A stretch of DNA of 19,538 nucleotides from Propionibacteriaceae bacterium (GTDB taxonomy: Bacteria > Actinomycetota > Actinomycetes > Propionibacteriales > Propionibacteriaceae): positions 11,439 to 30,976 of the forward strand of contig PMBM01000194.1 in assembly GCA_003153855.1 (NCBI GenBank). Reading direction: 5' to 3'. Position numbers and translations under genes: made by a program. A model generated the notes under the pieces. The model was not told the DNA's origin. It worked only from the letters and a program-made list of their open reading frames with translations, and searched no databases. Positions 8,097 through 15,225 of the stretch are shown piece by piece; the stretch's first letter is position 1, and each line of letters opens with the position of its first letter.

Positions 8097-9899
8097 CTAC
8101 AGCGACAGTTCTGCGAGCTTGGCCGGCGTCGGAACGCCGTTCTCGTCCCAGCCGCGCAGCGAGTAGTACTCCGGCAACATCTCCTCGAGATGGTTCACCT
8201 CGCCCTTGGACGGTCCGGTCTTGATCGGCTCGGTGAGGATGCGCGGTGGCAGGGTGTCATCAGCTGCGGTGTAGCCGACCTTGAGGTTCCACAGCCGTTC
8301 GAGGTTGAAGACCCGTGCGCCCGCCTTCATGAAATCATCCACCGAATACTCGACGCCGGTCAGGGCCGAGAGCATGCTCGCCAGCTCGGCGCCGCCGATC
8401 CCGAAGGTGGCGAAGAGGCAGGACCCCGTGGAGTCCAACGCCGAGGTCAGATCCTGGAAGGCGACGCCCAAAGCGGCCTTGCCCTCCGTGGCGTGCGGAT
8501 CTGTGGGAGCTCCCTGACCCAGCACCTCCACAGCGATCGTGTAGCCGCGCACGTGACAGCCACCCCGATTGTTCGTGGCGTAGTTCAGACCGATTCCCTG
8601 GACTCCCCGGGGATCGTAGGCGGGCATCTCCTGCTTCTTGACGGTCATCGACAGATCCGCGCGTCCGACGCTCTCAGCAAGACGGTACGAGCCGGCGGCG
8701 AGTCGCTTGCCGAAGCCTTCGCCGACGCCGGTCTTGCGCACCATCTCAACCATGGAAGCGACATTGCCGAAGGAGAGGTCCAGGCCGTCAGTGTCCTTCT
8801 TCGTCAGCAGACCCAGTTCGTACAGCTCCATGGCGCACGCGATGGTCGCGCCCATCGAGATCGTGTCGAGCCCGTACTCGTTGCAAAGGTAGTTGGCCTT
8901 GATGATGGCGTCCAAGTTGTCGATCCCGGAGTCCACCCCGAAGGCCCAGGCGCTTTCGTACTCCGGCCCCTCGCCGACACCGGCGTACAGCGGATTGGTG
9001 ACCTTGGTCGCCCGTCCGCAGCTGATGACGCAGGCGAAACAGCCCTTCGGCCGTACCAGCTGGTTGGCAGCCAGGGACTCCCCGCCGATCTTGTCGGCCA
9101 CCGGGGAGTAGGCGTCCTGGTAGTTGTTCACGGGCAGCGCGCCGGACTGGTTGAGGATGTTGACCAGTACGTCAGTTCCGTACGCCTTCAGACCAGCCCC
9201 GCCCACGGGATTGGCATGAATCTTGTCGCGTGAGTCCATGACCGCGGCCTTGAAGGCGACCGGGTCGGCAACAGTGATCGCGCCCGTCCCTACCACCGCG
9301 ATCGCCTTGAGCTTCTTGGACCCCATCACCGCACCGACGCCCGTGCGCCCAGCGGCCCGATGCATCTCATTCATGATCGATGCGATCAGGGAGAGGTTCT
9401 CCCCCGCCGGCCCGATGCAGGCCACCTTGGCATCGGGTTCGGTCTTCTCCCGCAGGGCCTCGGTTGTGTCGGCGACGGTCATACCCCACAAGGAGCTCGC
9501 GTCGCGGATCTCCACCACGTCGTCCTTGATCCACAGAAAGACGGGCTTCTTCGCCTGACCCTCGATGATGAGCGCGTCGTAGCCGGCGAACTTGAGCTCA
9601 GGTCCGAACACGCCACCGGAGTTGGAGCCTGCAATGACCCCGTTCAGCGGGCTCTTGGTGACCACGTTGTAGCGGCCGGCAGAGGGGGCGAATGTCCCGG
9701 TGAGCGGGCCGGGAGCAAAGATGAGCTTGTTGTCAGGGCCGAGAGCGTCGGCATGGGGGTCAACCTCGTCGGAAATGATCTTCACGCCCATCCCGCGGGC
9801 GCCGATGTAGTCGTGGGCCACCTTCATGTTCGTAGGTTCGCGCGTAATCGTGCCGCGGCCCAAGTCGACGCGAAGGGTTGTTCCAGTCCAGCCGTTCAT
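8097..9899 (-). CDS. aor: Aldehyde:ferredoxin oxidoreductase, W/Mo-bispterin catalytic subunit
   Basis: This 600-residue enzyme oxidises aldehydes to carboxylic acids with a tungsten (or molybdenum) bis-pyranopterin and one [4Fe-4S] cluster, and is expected to be cytoplasmic. Cluster ligands are C287, C290 and C294 in the CFACVISC motif and C494 in TGSC; spacing and numbering closely match the archetypal Pyrococcus furiosus enzyme. E313 in GPEYES and H449 in GGCHVRGY match the active-site Glu and His of that enzyme. Other family segments are the N-terminal GARGMGVKI, AGRYNVVTKSPLNG, RTGVGAVMGSKKLKAI and EYGLDTISMGATIACAMEL. Full length, no frame break. The ATG shares a base with the stop of the polyferredoxin gene (TGATG), so the two are translationally coupled and probably form one complex. 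Metal and substrate range cannot be read from the sequence. Confidence 0.95.
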   Translation of the reverse strand: MNGWTGTTLRVDLGRGTITREPTNMKVAHDYIGARGMGVKIISDEVDPHADALGPDNKLIFAPGPLTGTFAPSAGRYNVVTKSPLNGVIAGSNSGGVFGPELKFAGYDALIIEGQAKKPVFLWIKDDVVEIRDASSLWGMTVADTTEALREKTEPDAKVACIGPAGENLSLIASIMNEMHRAAGRTGVGAVMGSKKLKAIAVVGTGAITVADPVAFKAAVMDSRDKIHANPVGGAGLKAYGTDVLVNILNQSGALPVNNYQDAYSPVADKIGGESLAANQLVRPKGCFACVISCGRATKVTNPLYAGVGEGPEYESAWAFGVDSGIDNLDAIIKANYLCNEYGLDTISMGATIACAMELYELGLLTKKDTDGLDLSFGNVASMVEMVRKTGVGEGFGKRLAAGSYRLAESVGRADLSMTVKKQEMPAYDPRGVQGIGLNYATNNRGGCHVRGYTIAVEVLGQGAPTDPHATEGKAALGVAFQDLTSALDSTGSCLFATFGIGGAELASMLSALTGVEYSVDDFMKAGARVFNLERLWNLKVGYTAADDTLPPRILTEPIKTGPSKGEVNHLEEMLPEYYSLRGWDENGVPTPAKLAELSL

Positions 9900-10381
9900 C
9901 AGTTCACATCCTCGAAAATGGTCTTGAACTTGTCGGCGATGACCTGTTTACGCGAGCGAGTCTGTTCGGCATCTTCGACGAACTCCAGCGCTCCGCTCGG
10001 GCACATCGCCACACACTGGGGCGCCCCTCCACATGTGTCGCACTTGGCAATGCTCTTGGCTACGGAGTCGTAGCGCACGCTGCCGAATGGGCACGCGATG
10101 ACGCACAGCTTGCAGCCAATGCAGAGGTCTTGGCTAAACTCCACCAGATTGGAACCCGCGGGACCCTGGTGCATTGCGCCCGTCGGGCACACATTGACGC
10201 AGGCCGCGTCGTCGCACTGCTGACACATCAGGGGAACGGAGAAACCTTCGCGCTCCCACGTGAACGTGTGCACCCGCGTTGCGCCGGGACGGAAGCTCCC
10301 CTCATGCTCGAACGAGCATGCGAGTTCGCAGTTGTGGCAGCCAGTGCATTTGTTCGGATAGATCATGAGCATCTTCGACAC
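9899..10381 (-). CDS. Polyferredoxin electron-transfer subunit of AOR (4x[4Fe-4S])
   Basis: This 160-residue protein has sixteen cysteines in four groups: C12, 15, 18, 22; C53, 56, 61, 65; C87, 90, 93, 97; and C114, 117, 123, 127. This is the four-cluster pattern of the HycB/CooF/DmsB family and of AorA, the electron-transfer subunit of multi-subunit bacterial AORs. It should take electrons from the AOR cluster and hand them to the hydrogenase arm. There is no transmembrane segment, signal peptide or Tat motif, so it acts in the cytoplasm. The start is GTG 10381 with GAAGGGGG seven bases upstream; ATG 10372 lies three codons inside. It is the first gene of the operon and overlaps the AOR start. 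Confidence 0.9.
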   Translation of the reverse strand: MSKMLMIYPNKCTGCHNCELACSFEHEGSFRPGATRVHTFTWEREGFSVPLMCQQCDDAACVNVCPTGAMHQGPAGSNLVEFSQDLCIGCKLCVIACPFGSVRYDSVAKSIAKCDTCGGAPQCVAMCPSGALEFVEDAEQTRSRKQVIADKFKTIFEDVN

Positions 10382-10388
10382 GTCGGTA

Positions 10389-10396
10389 CCCCCTTC
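10389..10396 (-). promoter_or_regulatory. Ribosome binding site of the operon's first gene
   Basis: GAAGGGGG on the minus strand, seven bases before GTG 10381, decides the GTG start of the polyferredoxin over the internal ATG at 10372. Confidence 0.65.
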
Positions 10397-10489
10397 AACA
10401 TTTCCTGACGCCGCGACCTAGCGTCGTGTGTCATCCATCGAGTCAACTACACGTCGTAACAACGGTGTGCAGGCGTGCGATCTGAGCGT

Positions 10490-10509
10490 GGCCAGCCTCG
10501 ATGCTGGCC
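10490..10509. repeat. 7-bp inverted repeat in the leader of the AOR operon
   Basis: GGCCAGC and GCTGGCC form a perfect 7-bp stem around the six-base loop CTCGAT. It lies about 110 bases before the polyferredoxin start, inside the expected leader. No U-tract follows on either strand, so it is not an obvious terminator. It may be part of a structured 5' leader. Confidence 0.4.
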
Positions 10510-10584
10510 GACTCCTGTTAGGAAAGTACCACTGGGGCAACGCGAAGACATCTCACTGGAGGGGGGTTTGTCGACCCAATTTGC

Positions 10585-10598
10585 TAAGGGTTACCTTA
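10585..10598. promoter_or_regulatory. Operator-like dyad 1 (TAAGG-N4-CCTTA)
   Basis: A perfect 5-bp inverted repeat with a 4-base centre (GTTA). It resembles dyad 2 at 10618-10631, including flanking GTTGC, and the two centres are 33 bp apart, about three helical turns. The AGG-N4-CCT core resembles DtxR/IdeR-type metal-regulator sites (consensus built on TTAGG and CCTAA halves). The minus-strand TAAGGT inside it could serve as a -10 element. The binding protein is not known. Confidence 0.45.
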
Positions 10599-10617
10599 TG
10601 TTGCAGCAGTGGTCGTT

Positions 10618-10631
10618 TTAGGGTTGCCTAA
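10618..10631. promoter_or_regulatory. Operator-like dyad 2 (TTAGG-N4-CCTAA)
   Basis: A perfect 5-bp inverted repeat with centre GTTG, followed by CGTTGC. It is a diverged direct copy of dyad 1. TTAGG and CCTAA are the half-sites of iron-dependent DtxR/IdeR operators, although the 19-bp consensus is not complete. The plus-strand TAGGGT inside the site could be a -10 element for the moeA side. Together the dyads could control both divergent transcripts. Confidence 0.45.
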
Positions 10632-10870
10632 CGTTGCGAAATTCGAGACTGGCACGGCCATCCACGTTCGCACCGCACCGTGTCGTCGGCGGAGGGAGCG
10701 GCTGATCCGTCCCGTCACGGCGTGCCCGACGACAGCTGCGAGGCTCGTCCACGAGGGATGGACCCACAGACAATCACACGCGGCAGGGCGGCTCACCTGA
10801 GCCGCTGTCCGAAACTGCCCTCGGCGCGTCAACCGTTACTGTGGACCGCGGGAGTAAGGGGGCCGGCCCA

Positions 10871-12091
10871 ATGCCGACGTTCGACGAAGCACGGGATCTC
10901 ATCCTCCGGTGCGCAGCACCGCTGGGCGTCGAGGTGGTGGCGCTGGACGACAGCCTCGGCCGAGTCCTGGCCACGGATCAGGTCTCAGCCTGGGACCTAC
11001 CCATGTGGGACAACTCAGCGATGGACGGCTATGCCGTCCGCGCTCAGGACTGCCCCGCGGGATCAGTCCTTCAGATTCGCGGCTTCCTGCCAGCCGGTCG
11101 AGCCGCCGACATGTCTGTGGTGAGGGGAACGGCCGCCAAGATCCTCACCGGGGCCCCCATACCGTCAGGGGCCGATTGCGTGGTGCCCTTCGAATCGGCC
11201 GAGGTGCGCGAGGACACGGTCCGCCTGCTCATCCAGCCGGTGAGCGGCGCTCACATCCGCATCCAGGGAAGCGACCTGCATGCCGGCGAATGCTTTCTCA
11301 TCGCGGGCACCTTGGTCGGGCCAACGGAGATTGCCGTACTCGCATCCGTGGCGAGAACCTCGATACCCGTGATCCGCCGTCCTCGCGTCGCCATCCTCTC
11401 GACTGGCGACGAGCTCCTGATGCCAGGCGAGCCGGTTGCTCCGGGGCGCATCTTCGACAGCAACGGACCGGCGCTGGCGGCCGCCGTACGTGAGGCAGGG
11501 TCGATACCGATCACTCTGCCGATCGCCCGGGACGATCCTGCGATGCTCAGAAAGCAACTCGAGCAGGGTCTGCTGGCCGACGCACTGGTGACCTCGGCCG
11601 GGGTGTCGACGGGAGAGCGTGACCTGGTGCGCGAAGTCCTCCGTGACCTCGGCGCACGGGAGGAGTTCTGGAAGGTCGACATCCAACCCGGTCGCCCGAT
11701 GGCGTTCGCGGTGGCCGGAGACTGCTGCGTGTTCTCTCTGCCCGGCAACCCTGTGGCGGCTCTCTTGACGTTCGAGTTGCTCGTTCGCCCTGCGCTGCGA
11801 CGGATGGGTGGGCACCTTCGACCGACCCAGGCGACTCGCCGCGTGCCTCTCGGCGAACCTGTACAACCCAGACCGGACCGCGTGACCCTGCGCCGGGTCC
11901 GGCTGGAGCAGATCGAGGATCACCTGGTCGCTATGAGCTCCGGCCAGCAGGCAACCGGCTTCGTGCGCACGCTTGCCTATGCCGACGGGATCGCCCTCAT
12001 ACCCAGCGGAACCGAGACGCTGCCGGCCGGGACAGTGGTCGACGTACATGCGCTTCGCCAGCGCGGCGACTTCGGCGGAGGTGCTCAGTGA
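10871..12091 (+). CDS. moeA: Molybdopterin molybdenumtransferase MoeA (W/Mo insertion)
   Basis: MoeA inserts the metal oxyanion into adenylylated pterin to give the active cofactor. This 406-residue protein has the full family layout: DNSAMDGYAVR near residue 50, AAKILTGAPIPSGAD near residue 90, the MPT-binding core VAILSTGDELLMPGEP and SNGPALAA, then TSAGVSTGERDLVREVL, VDIQPGRPMAFA and FSLPGNPVAALLTFE, and a C-terminal barrel domain. The ATG at 10871 has GGAGTAAGGGGG just upstream; an in-frame GTG at 10841 is less likely. It is transcribed away from the AOR operon. Its position suggests an AOR-dedicated, possibly tungsten-preferring copy, but metal preference cannot be read from the residues. 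Confidence 0.94.
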   Translation: MPTFDEARDLILRCAAPLGVEVVALDDSLGRVLATDQVSAWDLPMWDNSAMDGYAVRAQDCPAGSVLQIRGFLPAGRAADMSVVRGTAAKILTGAPIPSGADCVVPFESAEVREDTVRLLIQPVSGAHIRIQGSDLHAGECFLIAGTLVGPTEIAVLASVARTSIPVIRRPRVAILSTGDELLMPGEPVAPGRIFDSNGPALAAAVREAGSIPITLPIARDDPAMLRKQLEQGLLADALVTSAGVSTGERDLVREVLRDLGAREEFWKVDIQPGRPMAFAVAGDCCVFSLPGNPVAALLTFELLVRPALRRMGGHLRPTQATRRVPLGEPVQPRPDRVTLRRVRLEQIEDHLVAMSSGQQATGFVRTLAYADGIALIPSGTETLPAGTVVDVHALRQRGDFGGGAQ

Positions 12092-12471
12092 CGCCCGACG
12101 ATGCACCTCGGGTCAGTGCCGAGAGGCTGGTGGGAATCTCAGTGCGGACGGCGCACATCATCGTCACCAGCATCTACGTCGGTGGACGGTTGTGGGATGT
12201 TCCCCCCGAGAAGCTACGCCTGTGGCGGGACCTCACCGCGGCGACAGGGACGGCGCTACTCATCTCTGAGGCCAGACACAGCGCCAACTGGCCTCATCAG
12301 GGCCGGGGCTTGACGACCGTGGCTCACATCGGCGCACTCCTGCCAGGCCAACTTGACCCGCGCTTGGCGAAGGCCTCCCCACTTGCGGCGATGCTGATCG
12401 GCTCGGTCGGTAGCCACCTCCCCCGTTCGCTGCGGAAGTGGTCAGTACTGCGCGGCAAGATCATGCCCTGA
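12088..12471 (+). CDS. Small membrane protein translationally coupled to moeA
   Basis: I do not recognise a named family for this 127-residue protein. Its GTG start overlaps the moeA stop as GTGA, so the two are probably co-translated. Hydrophobic stretches near residues 15-33, 47-60, 75-87 and 97-108 suggest three or four short membrane helices. Notable features are RTAHIIVTSIYVGGRLW near residues 20-36, the run SEARHSANWPHQGRGLTTVAH (E61, H64, H70, R73, H80), and H110. Several histidines near membrane segments could bind haem or metal, but this is speculation. The context suggests an accessory role for AOR or its cofactor. Confidence 0.7.
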   Translation: MTPDDAPRVSAERLVGISVRTAHIIVTSIYVGGRLWDVPPEKLRLWRDLTAATGTALLISEARHSANWPHQGRGLTTVAHIGALLPGQLDPRLAKASPLAAMLIGSVGSHLPRSLRKWSVLRGKIMP

Positions 12472-12497
12472 CCGACAAGGCGACTCGGGTGCCCGGG

Positions 12498-12503
12498 TAG
12501 GAT
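12498..12503 (+). promoter_or_regulatory. Possible -10 element (TAGGAT) of the regulator gene
   Basis: TAGGAT fits the actinobacterial sigma-A -10 pattern (TAnnnT) and lies 30 bases before the regulator start. No good -35 hexamer is seen at 16-18 bases upstream, so this is weak. Confidence 0.3.
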
Positions 12504-12520
12504 GAGCGTCAATGTCCAAT

Positions 12521-12526
12521 GAAGGA
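12521..12526 (+). promoter_or_regulatory. Ribosome binding site deciding the regulator start
   Basis: GAAGGA lies seven bases before GTG 12534. It supports this start over the in-frame ATG at 12519, which overlaps the site and has no clear site of its own. Confidence 0.55.
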
Positions 12527-12533
12527 CGGTGCT

Positions 12534-14051
12534 GTGGCGAATCCTGACCCGCCTCTGCGGCCGAGAGTCGGCGCCCGAGTCACTCCCGCCGAGCAGTCGT
12601 CGCGTCGCCGCGAGTTGGTGCCGTCCGGCACTGTCGCCAACGGTGTCATGCGCCCGCTGGTGGCACAGTCCTGGAAACGCTGCCTCGCCGCCGGGATGAC
12701 CCGAGAAGGTATGCGGCTGGCGCCGGTGCCGCTGCAGTCAGGCCAGCTGGAGGAATACCGCGGCGCTCATCCCCTGATGCGACTGCTCCCGATCTTTCGT
12801 GACCTGCTCGGCGACGTGGTCCGAGATGCGGGTTGCGTGTTCGCGATCGCCGATGCAGCGGGCGAGCTGCTGTGGGTCGAGGGGCACCCGAGGACCCGTA
12901 GTGGCGCAGAGCAGATTCACTTCATCGAAGGTGCCGACTGGTCTGAACGTACGGCCGGGACGAATGCGCCCGGCACGGCCCTGACACTCGGCCGACCAGT
13001 GCAGATCATCGGTGCGGAGCACTTCAACGGGGCGGTTCGCAGGTGGTCCTGTGCAGCGGCTCCGATTCGGGATCCCGACAGCGGCAGGCTCCTCGGCGTG
13101 CTTGACCTCACGGGCGGAGCGCCAGCCGGGAGCCCAGCCATGCTCGCTCTGGTTCGGGCGACCGCCAGGACGGTCGAGACGGAGCTCGCGCGGATGCTCG
13201 CCGTCAGCGACCTGGCCGCCTATCAGGCCCAAGGAGAACTGCCGCCCTCAGCAGGCGGCGCGGCCTTCGTCAGCCCCGGAGGGCGGATCCTCGCGGCCAC
13301 CCCCGGGTTCGGGCTCACGCGGCTGACCGGTGTCACCGACGCGGACCAAGGCTCCAGCGAGCTGCCGGACGGCAGGCGGTTGGTCATCGAACCGGTCGGG
13401 GCGAGCGGGTACGTCGTCGCACGCTTCGTCGAGTCATCCGGCCAGCGGCATTCGACCTCGTCGGTGCGTCTGAGCGTGCTGGGCCGCGACAACGCCGTAC
13501 TCGAAGTCGACGGCCGCGCGCTGAACCTCGGGCCTCGCCACAGCGAGATCGTCGTGCTGCTAGCGCTGGCCAGGGACGGCCTCACCACCGGACTCCTCGC
13601 GGCCAGCCTCTCGCCCGACCCCCTGAACTCCACCTCGATTCGCGTGGAGATGAGCAGGCTGCGCGACCGGTTGGGGGACGACCTCTTGTCGTCGCGTCCC
13701 TATCTGTTCCGCCGCCCCGTGCGTTCGGATGCGGACGTGGTCAGCGACCTCATCGCCGAAGGACGCGTCAGCGATGCGCTGAAGTCCTACCCCGGCCCCC
13801 TGCTGCCACACTCACAGGCACCTGGTGTCGCGGAGATTCGGCAGAGCCTGCATCGACGGCTGCAGCAGGCGGTGGTGACCAGCTACAACGCGCGACTGAT
13901 TGGACGCTGGCTGGAGACGCCGTGGGGCGCGAGCGATGCGTCCGCATGGGAGGCCCTTGCCAGCTTGCTGCCCGAGGGCTCTCCACGGCGGTTGGAAGCC
14001 AGCGCCCGCGCAGAGGCGATTCGTCCAGAGGGCTCCTCGAGCTCTTGGTGA
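12534..14051 (+). CDS. GAF-domain regulator with C-terminal winged-helix domain (AcoR-like sensor)
   Basis: The 505-residue protein starts like AcoR-type activators: an N-terminal SWKRCLAAGM segment and HPLMRLLPIFRDL, then a GAF-type sensor (about residues 85-215) with DAAGELLWVEG, GADWSERTAGTNAPGTAL, AEHFNGAVRRWSCAAAPI and GVLDLTGG. The AAA+ sigma-54 interaction domain of AcoR is absent. Instead, residues about 320-395 look like an OmpR-type winged helix (LGPRHSEIVVLLALARDGLT, then SIRVEMSRLRDRLGDDLL), followed by a helical tail. Such GAF regulators are commonly found beside aldehyde and alcohol dehydrogenase genes in actinobacteria, so control of the AOR system in response to an aldehyde or related compound is likely. 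It ends ten bases from the convergent desulfurase gene. Start GTG 12534. Confidence 0.8.
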   Translation: MANPDPPLRPRVGARVTPAEQSSRRRELVPSGTVANGVMRPLVAQSWKRCLAAGMTREGMRLAPVPLQSGQLEEYRGAHPLMRLLPIFRDLLGDVVRDAGCVFAIADAAGELLWVEGHPRTRSGAEQIHFIEGADWSERTAGTNAPGTALTLGRPVQIIGAEHFNGAVRRWSCAAAPIRDPDSGRLLGVLDLTGGAPAGSPAMLALVRATARTVETELARMLAVSDLAAYQAQGELPPSAGGAAFVSPGGRILAATPGFGLTRLTGVTDADQGSSELPDGRRLVIEPVGASGYVVARFVESSGQRHSTSSVRLSVLGRDNAVLEVDGRALNLGPRHSEIVVLLALARDGLTTGLLAASLSPDPLNSTSIRVEMSRLRDRLGDDLLSSRPYLFRRPVRSDADVVSDLIAEGRVSDALKSYPGPLLPHSQAPGVAEIRQSLHRRLQQAVVTSYNARLIGRWLETPWGASDASAWEALASLLPEGSPRRLEASARAEAIRPEGSSSSW

Positions 14052-14061
14052 GTTCCCCTGC

Positions 14062-15225
14062 TCAGCCCGCGCTCAGGCTCAGCTCACGCAACGCGACCAG
14101 TGCCTGATCGATCTCGTCGTCTGTCGTCGAATAGCCAGGAGCCAGGCGGACGGTGCCGAGCGGGAAGGTCCCCAGCGTGCGATGGGCCAGCGGCGCACAG
14201 TGCAGTCCTGGGCGCACGGCGATGCCGAAGGCGCTGTCGAGCGCGGCACCGACGTCGACCGGCTCCCACCCGTGAAGGATGACCGATACAACGGCGACCC
14301 GCTGAGCCGAGTCGAGGGGACCGTGAACCGTCACTCCCCTGATCTCTTGCAGACCCTCGAGAAGACGCTCGACGAGGGATGCCTCGCGCGCCCGCACTGC
14401 CTCGATCCCGGTGGCCTTCAGAACTCGCAGCGCCGCGCTGAGCCCAGCGATGCCCACCGTGTTCACGGTGCCCGCTTCGAGCGCAAACGGCAGCTCGTCC
14501 GGCTGACTCAGCAGCTCCGAGTGGGTGCCGGTGCCTCCTTGCTGCATGGGGGTCAGGTGCACTCCCGGCGCGACGTAGAGGGCGCCCGTCCCTGTAGGCC
14601 CGAGAAGACCCTTGTGCCCAGGGAATGCCAGGAGGTCGATGGACTGCTCTGTAACGTCGATCGGCAGGACTCCGGCTGTCTGCGCAGCATCGACCAGAAG
14701 CAAGGCCCCGTGGCGATGCGCCAGCTCGGCAGCAGCGCCGATCGGCAGGATCGTCCCGCACACGTTGCTCGCGTGGGTCATAGCCACGAGCCGGGTAGGG
14801 GCCGCTCGCAGCGCGCGGTCCAGGTCCTCCAGATCGAGGCTGCCGTCTTGAGCGCACGGCAGCCAGATGACGTCGACCCCTCGCTCAGCAAGGGCGAACA
14901 GCGGCCGTGCCACCGAGTTGTGCTCCATGCTGGTGGTCACGACGCGGTCTCCCGGTCGTAGGAGCCCGTACATCGCCAGGTTCAGCGCGGCGGTGCCGTT
15001 AAGGGTGAAGACGAGCCGTGACGGATCCCGGACTCCTAGGAGCGAGGCGAGGCTCCTTCTGGTCTCGGCAACGACCGCGTCGGCGGCGACCGCTAGCGAG
15101 TGTCCCGACCGTCCTGGATTGCCCGCCTTGTGGGTCAGGAACTCGAGGATCGCCTCGGCGACCTCAGGAGGCTTGGGAAAGGACGTGGCCGCATTGTCGA
15201 GGTAGATCACGTCAATCCCCGACAT
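14062..15225 (-). CDS. Class-V aminotransferase-fold cysteine desulfurase
   Basis: This PLP enzyme releases sulfur from cysteine as a protein persulfide. The 387-residue product starts MSGIDVIYLDNAATSFPKPP, typical of the cysteine desulfurase family related to SufS. The active-site residues are seen: H102 in SMEHNSV, D179 in LLVDAAQTAG, the PLP lysine K205 in FPGHKGLLGP, and the persulfide cysteine C343 in GLHCAPLAH. ATG 15225 is used because everything before it in the open frame lacks family similarity; it overlaps the end of the thiF-like gene by 14 bases, so the two are co-translated. With ThiF and MoaD it forms a plausible sulfur relay for the AOR pterin dithiolene. A general Fe-S or tRNA thiolation role is possible but less favoured by the context. 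Confidence 0.88.
   Translation of the reverse strand: MSGIDVIYLDNAATSFPKPPEVAEAILEFLTHKAGNPGRSGHSLAVAADAVVAETRRSLASLLGVRDPSRLVFTLNGTAALNLAMYGLLRPGDRVVTTSMEHNSVARPLFALAERGVDVIWLPCAQDGSLDLEDLDRALRAAPTRLVAMTHASNVCGTILPIGAAAELAHRHGALLLVDAAQTAGVLPIDVTEQSIDLLAFPGHKGLLGPTGTGALYVAPGVHLTPMQQGGTGTHSELLSQPDELPFALEAGTVNTVGIAGLSAALRVLKATGIEAVRAREASLVERLLEGLQEIRGVTVHGPLDSAQRVAVVSVILHGWEPVDVGAALDSAFGIAVRPGLHCAPLAHRTLGTFPLGTVRLAPGYSTTDDEIDQALVALRELSLSAG

Larger units (their letters stand above)
10382..10870. other. Divergent intergenic region between the AOR/hydrogenase operon and moeA
   Basis: These 489 bases separate the two divergent transcription units and hold no convincing gene; the short open frames have no ribosome binding site or recognisable motif. 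The part near 10560-10650 is less GC-rich than the surroundings and contains two operator-like dyads described separately. A long leader (about 200 bases) would precede the polyferredoxin gene if transcription starts near the dyads; it contains a 7-bp hairpin at 10490-10509. I found no sequence matching my recollection of the Moco riboswitch, but could not test this by covariance search. Confidence 0.6.

Noticed and set aside
10428..10832. Small frames in the divergent intergenic region (67 codons +, 78 codons -)
   Set aside because: No ribosome binding site, no motif, and they overlap the operator-like dyads and expected promoters.
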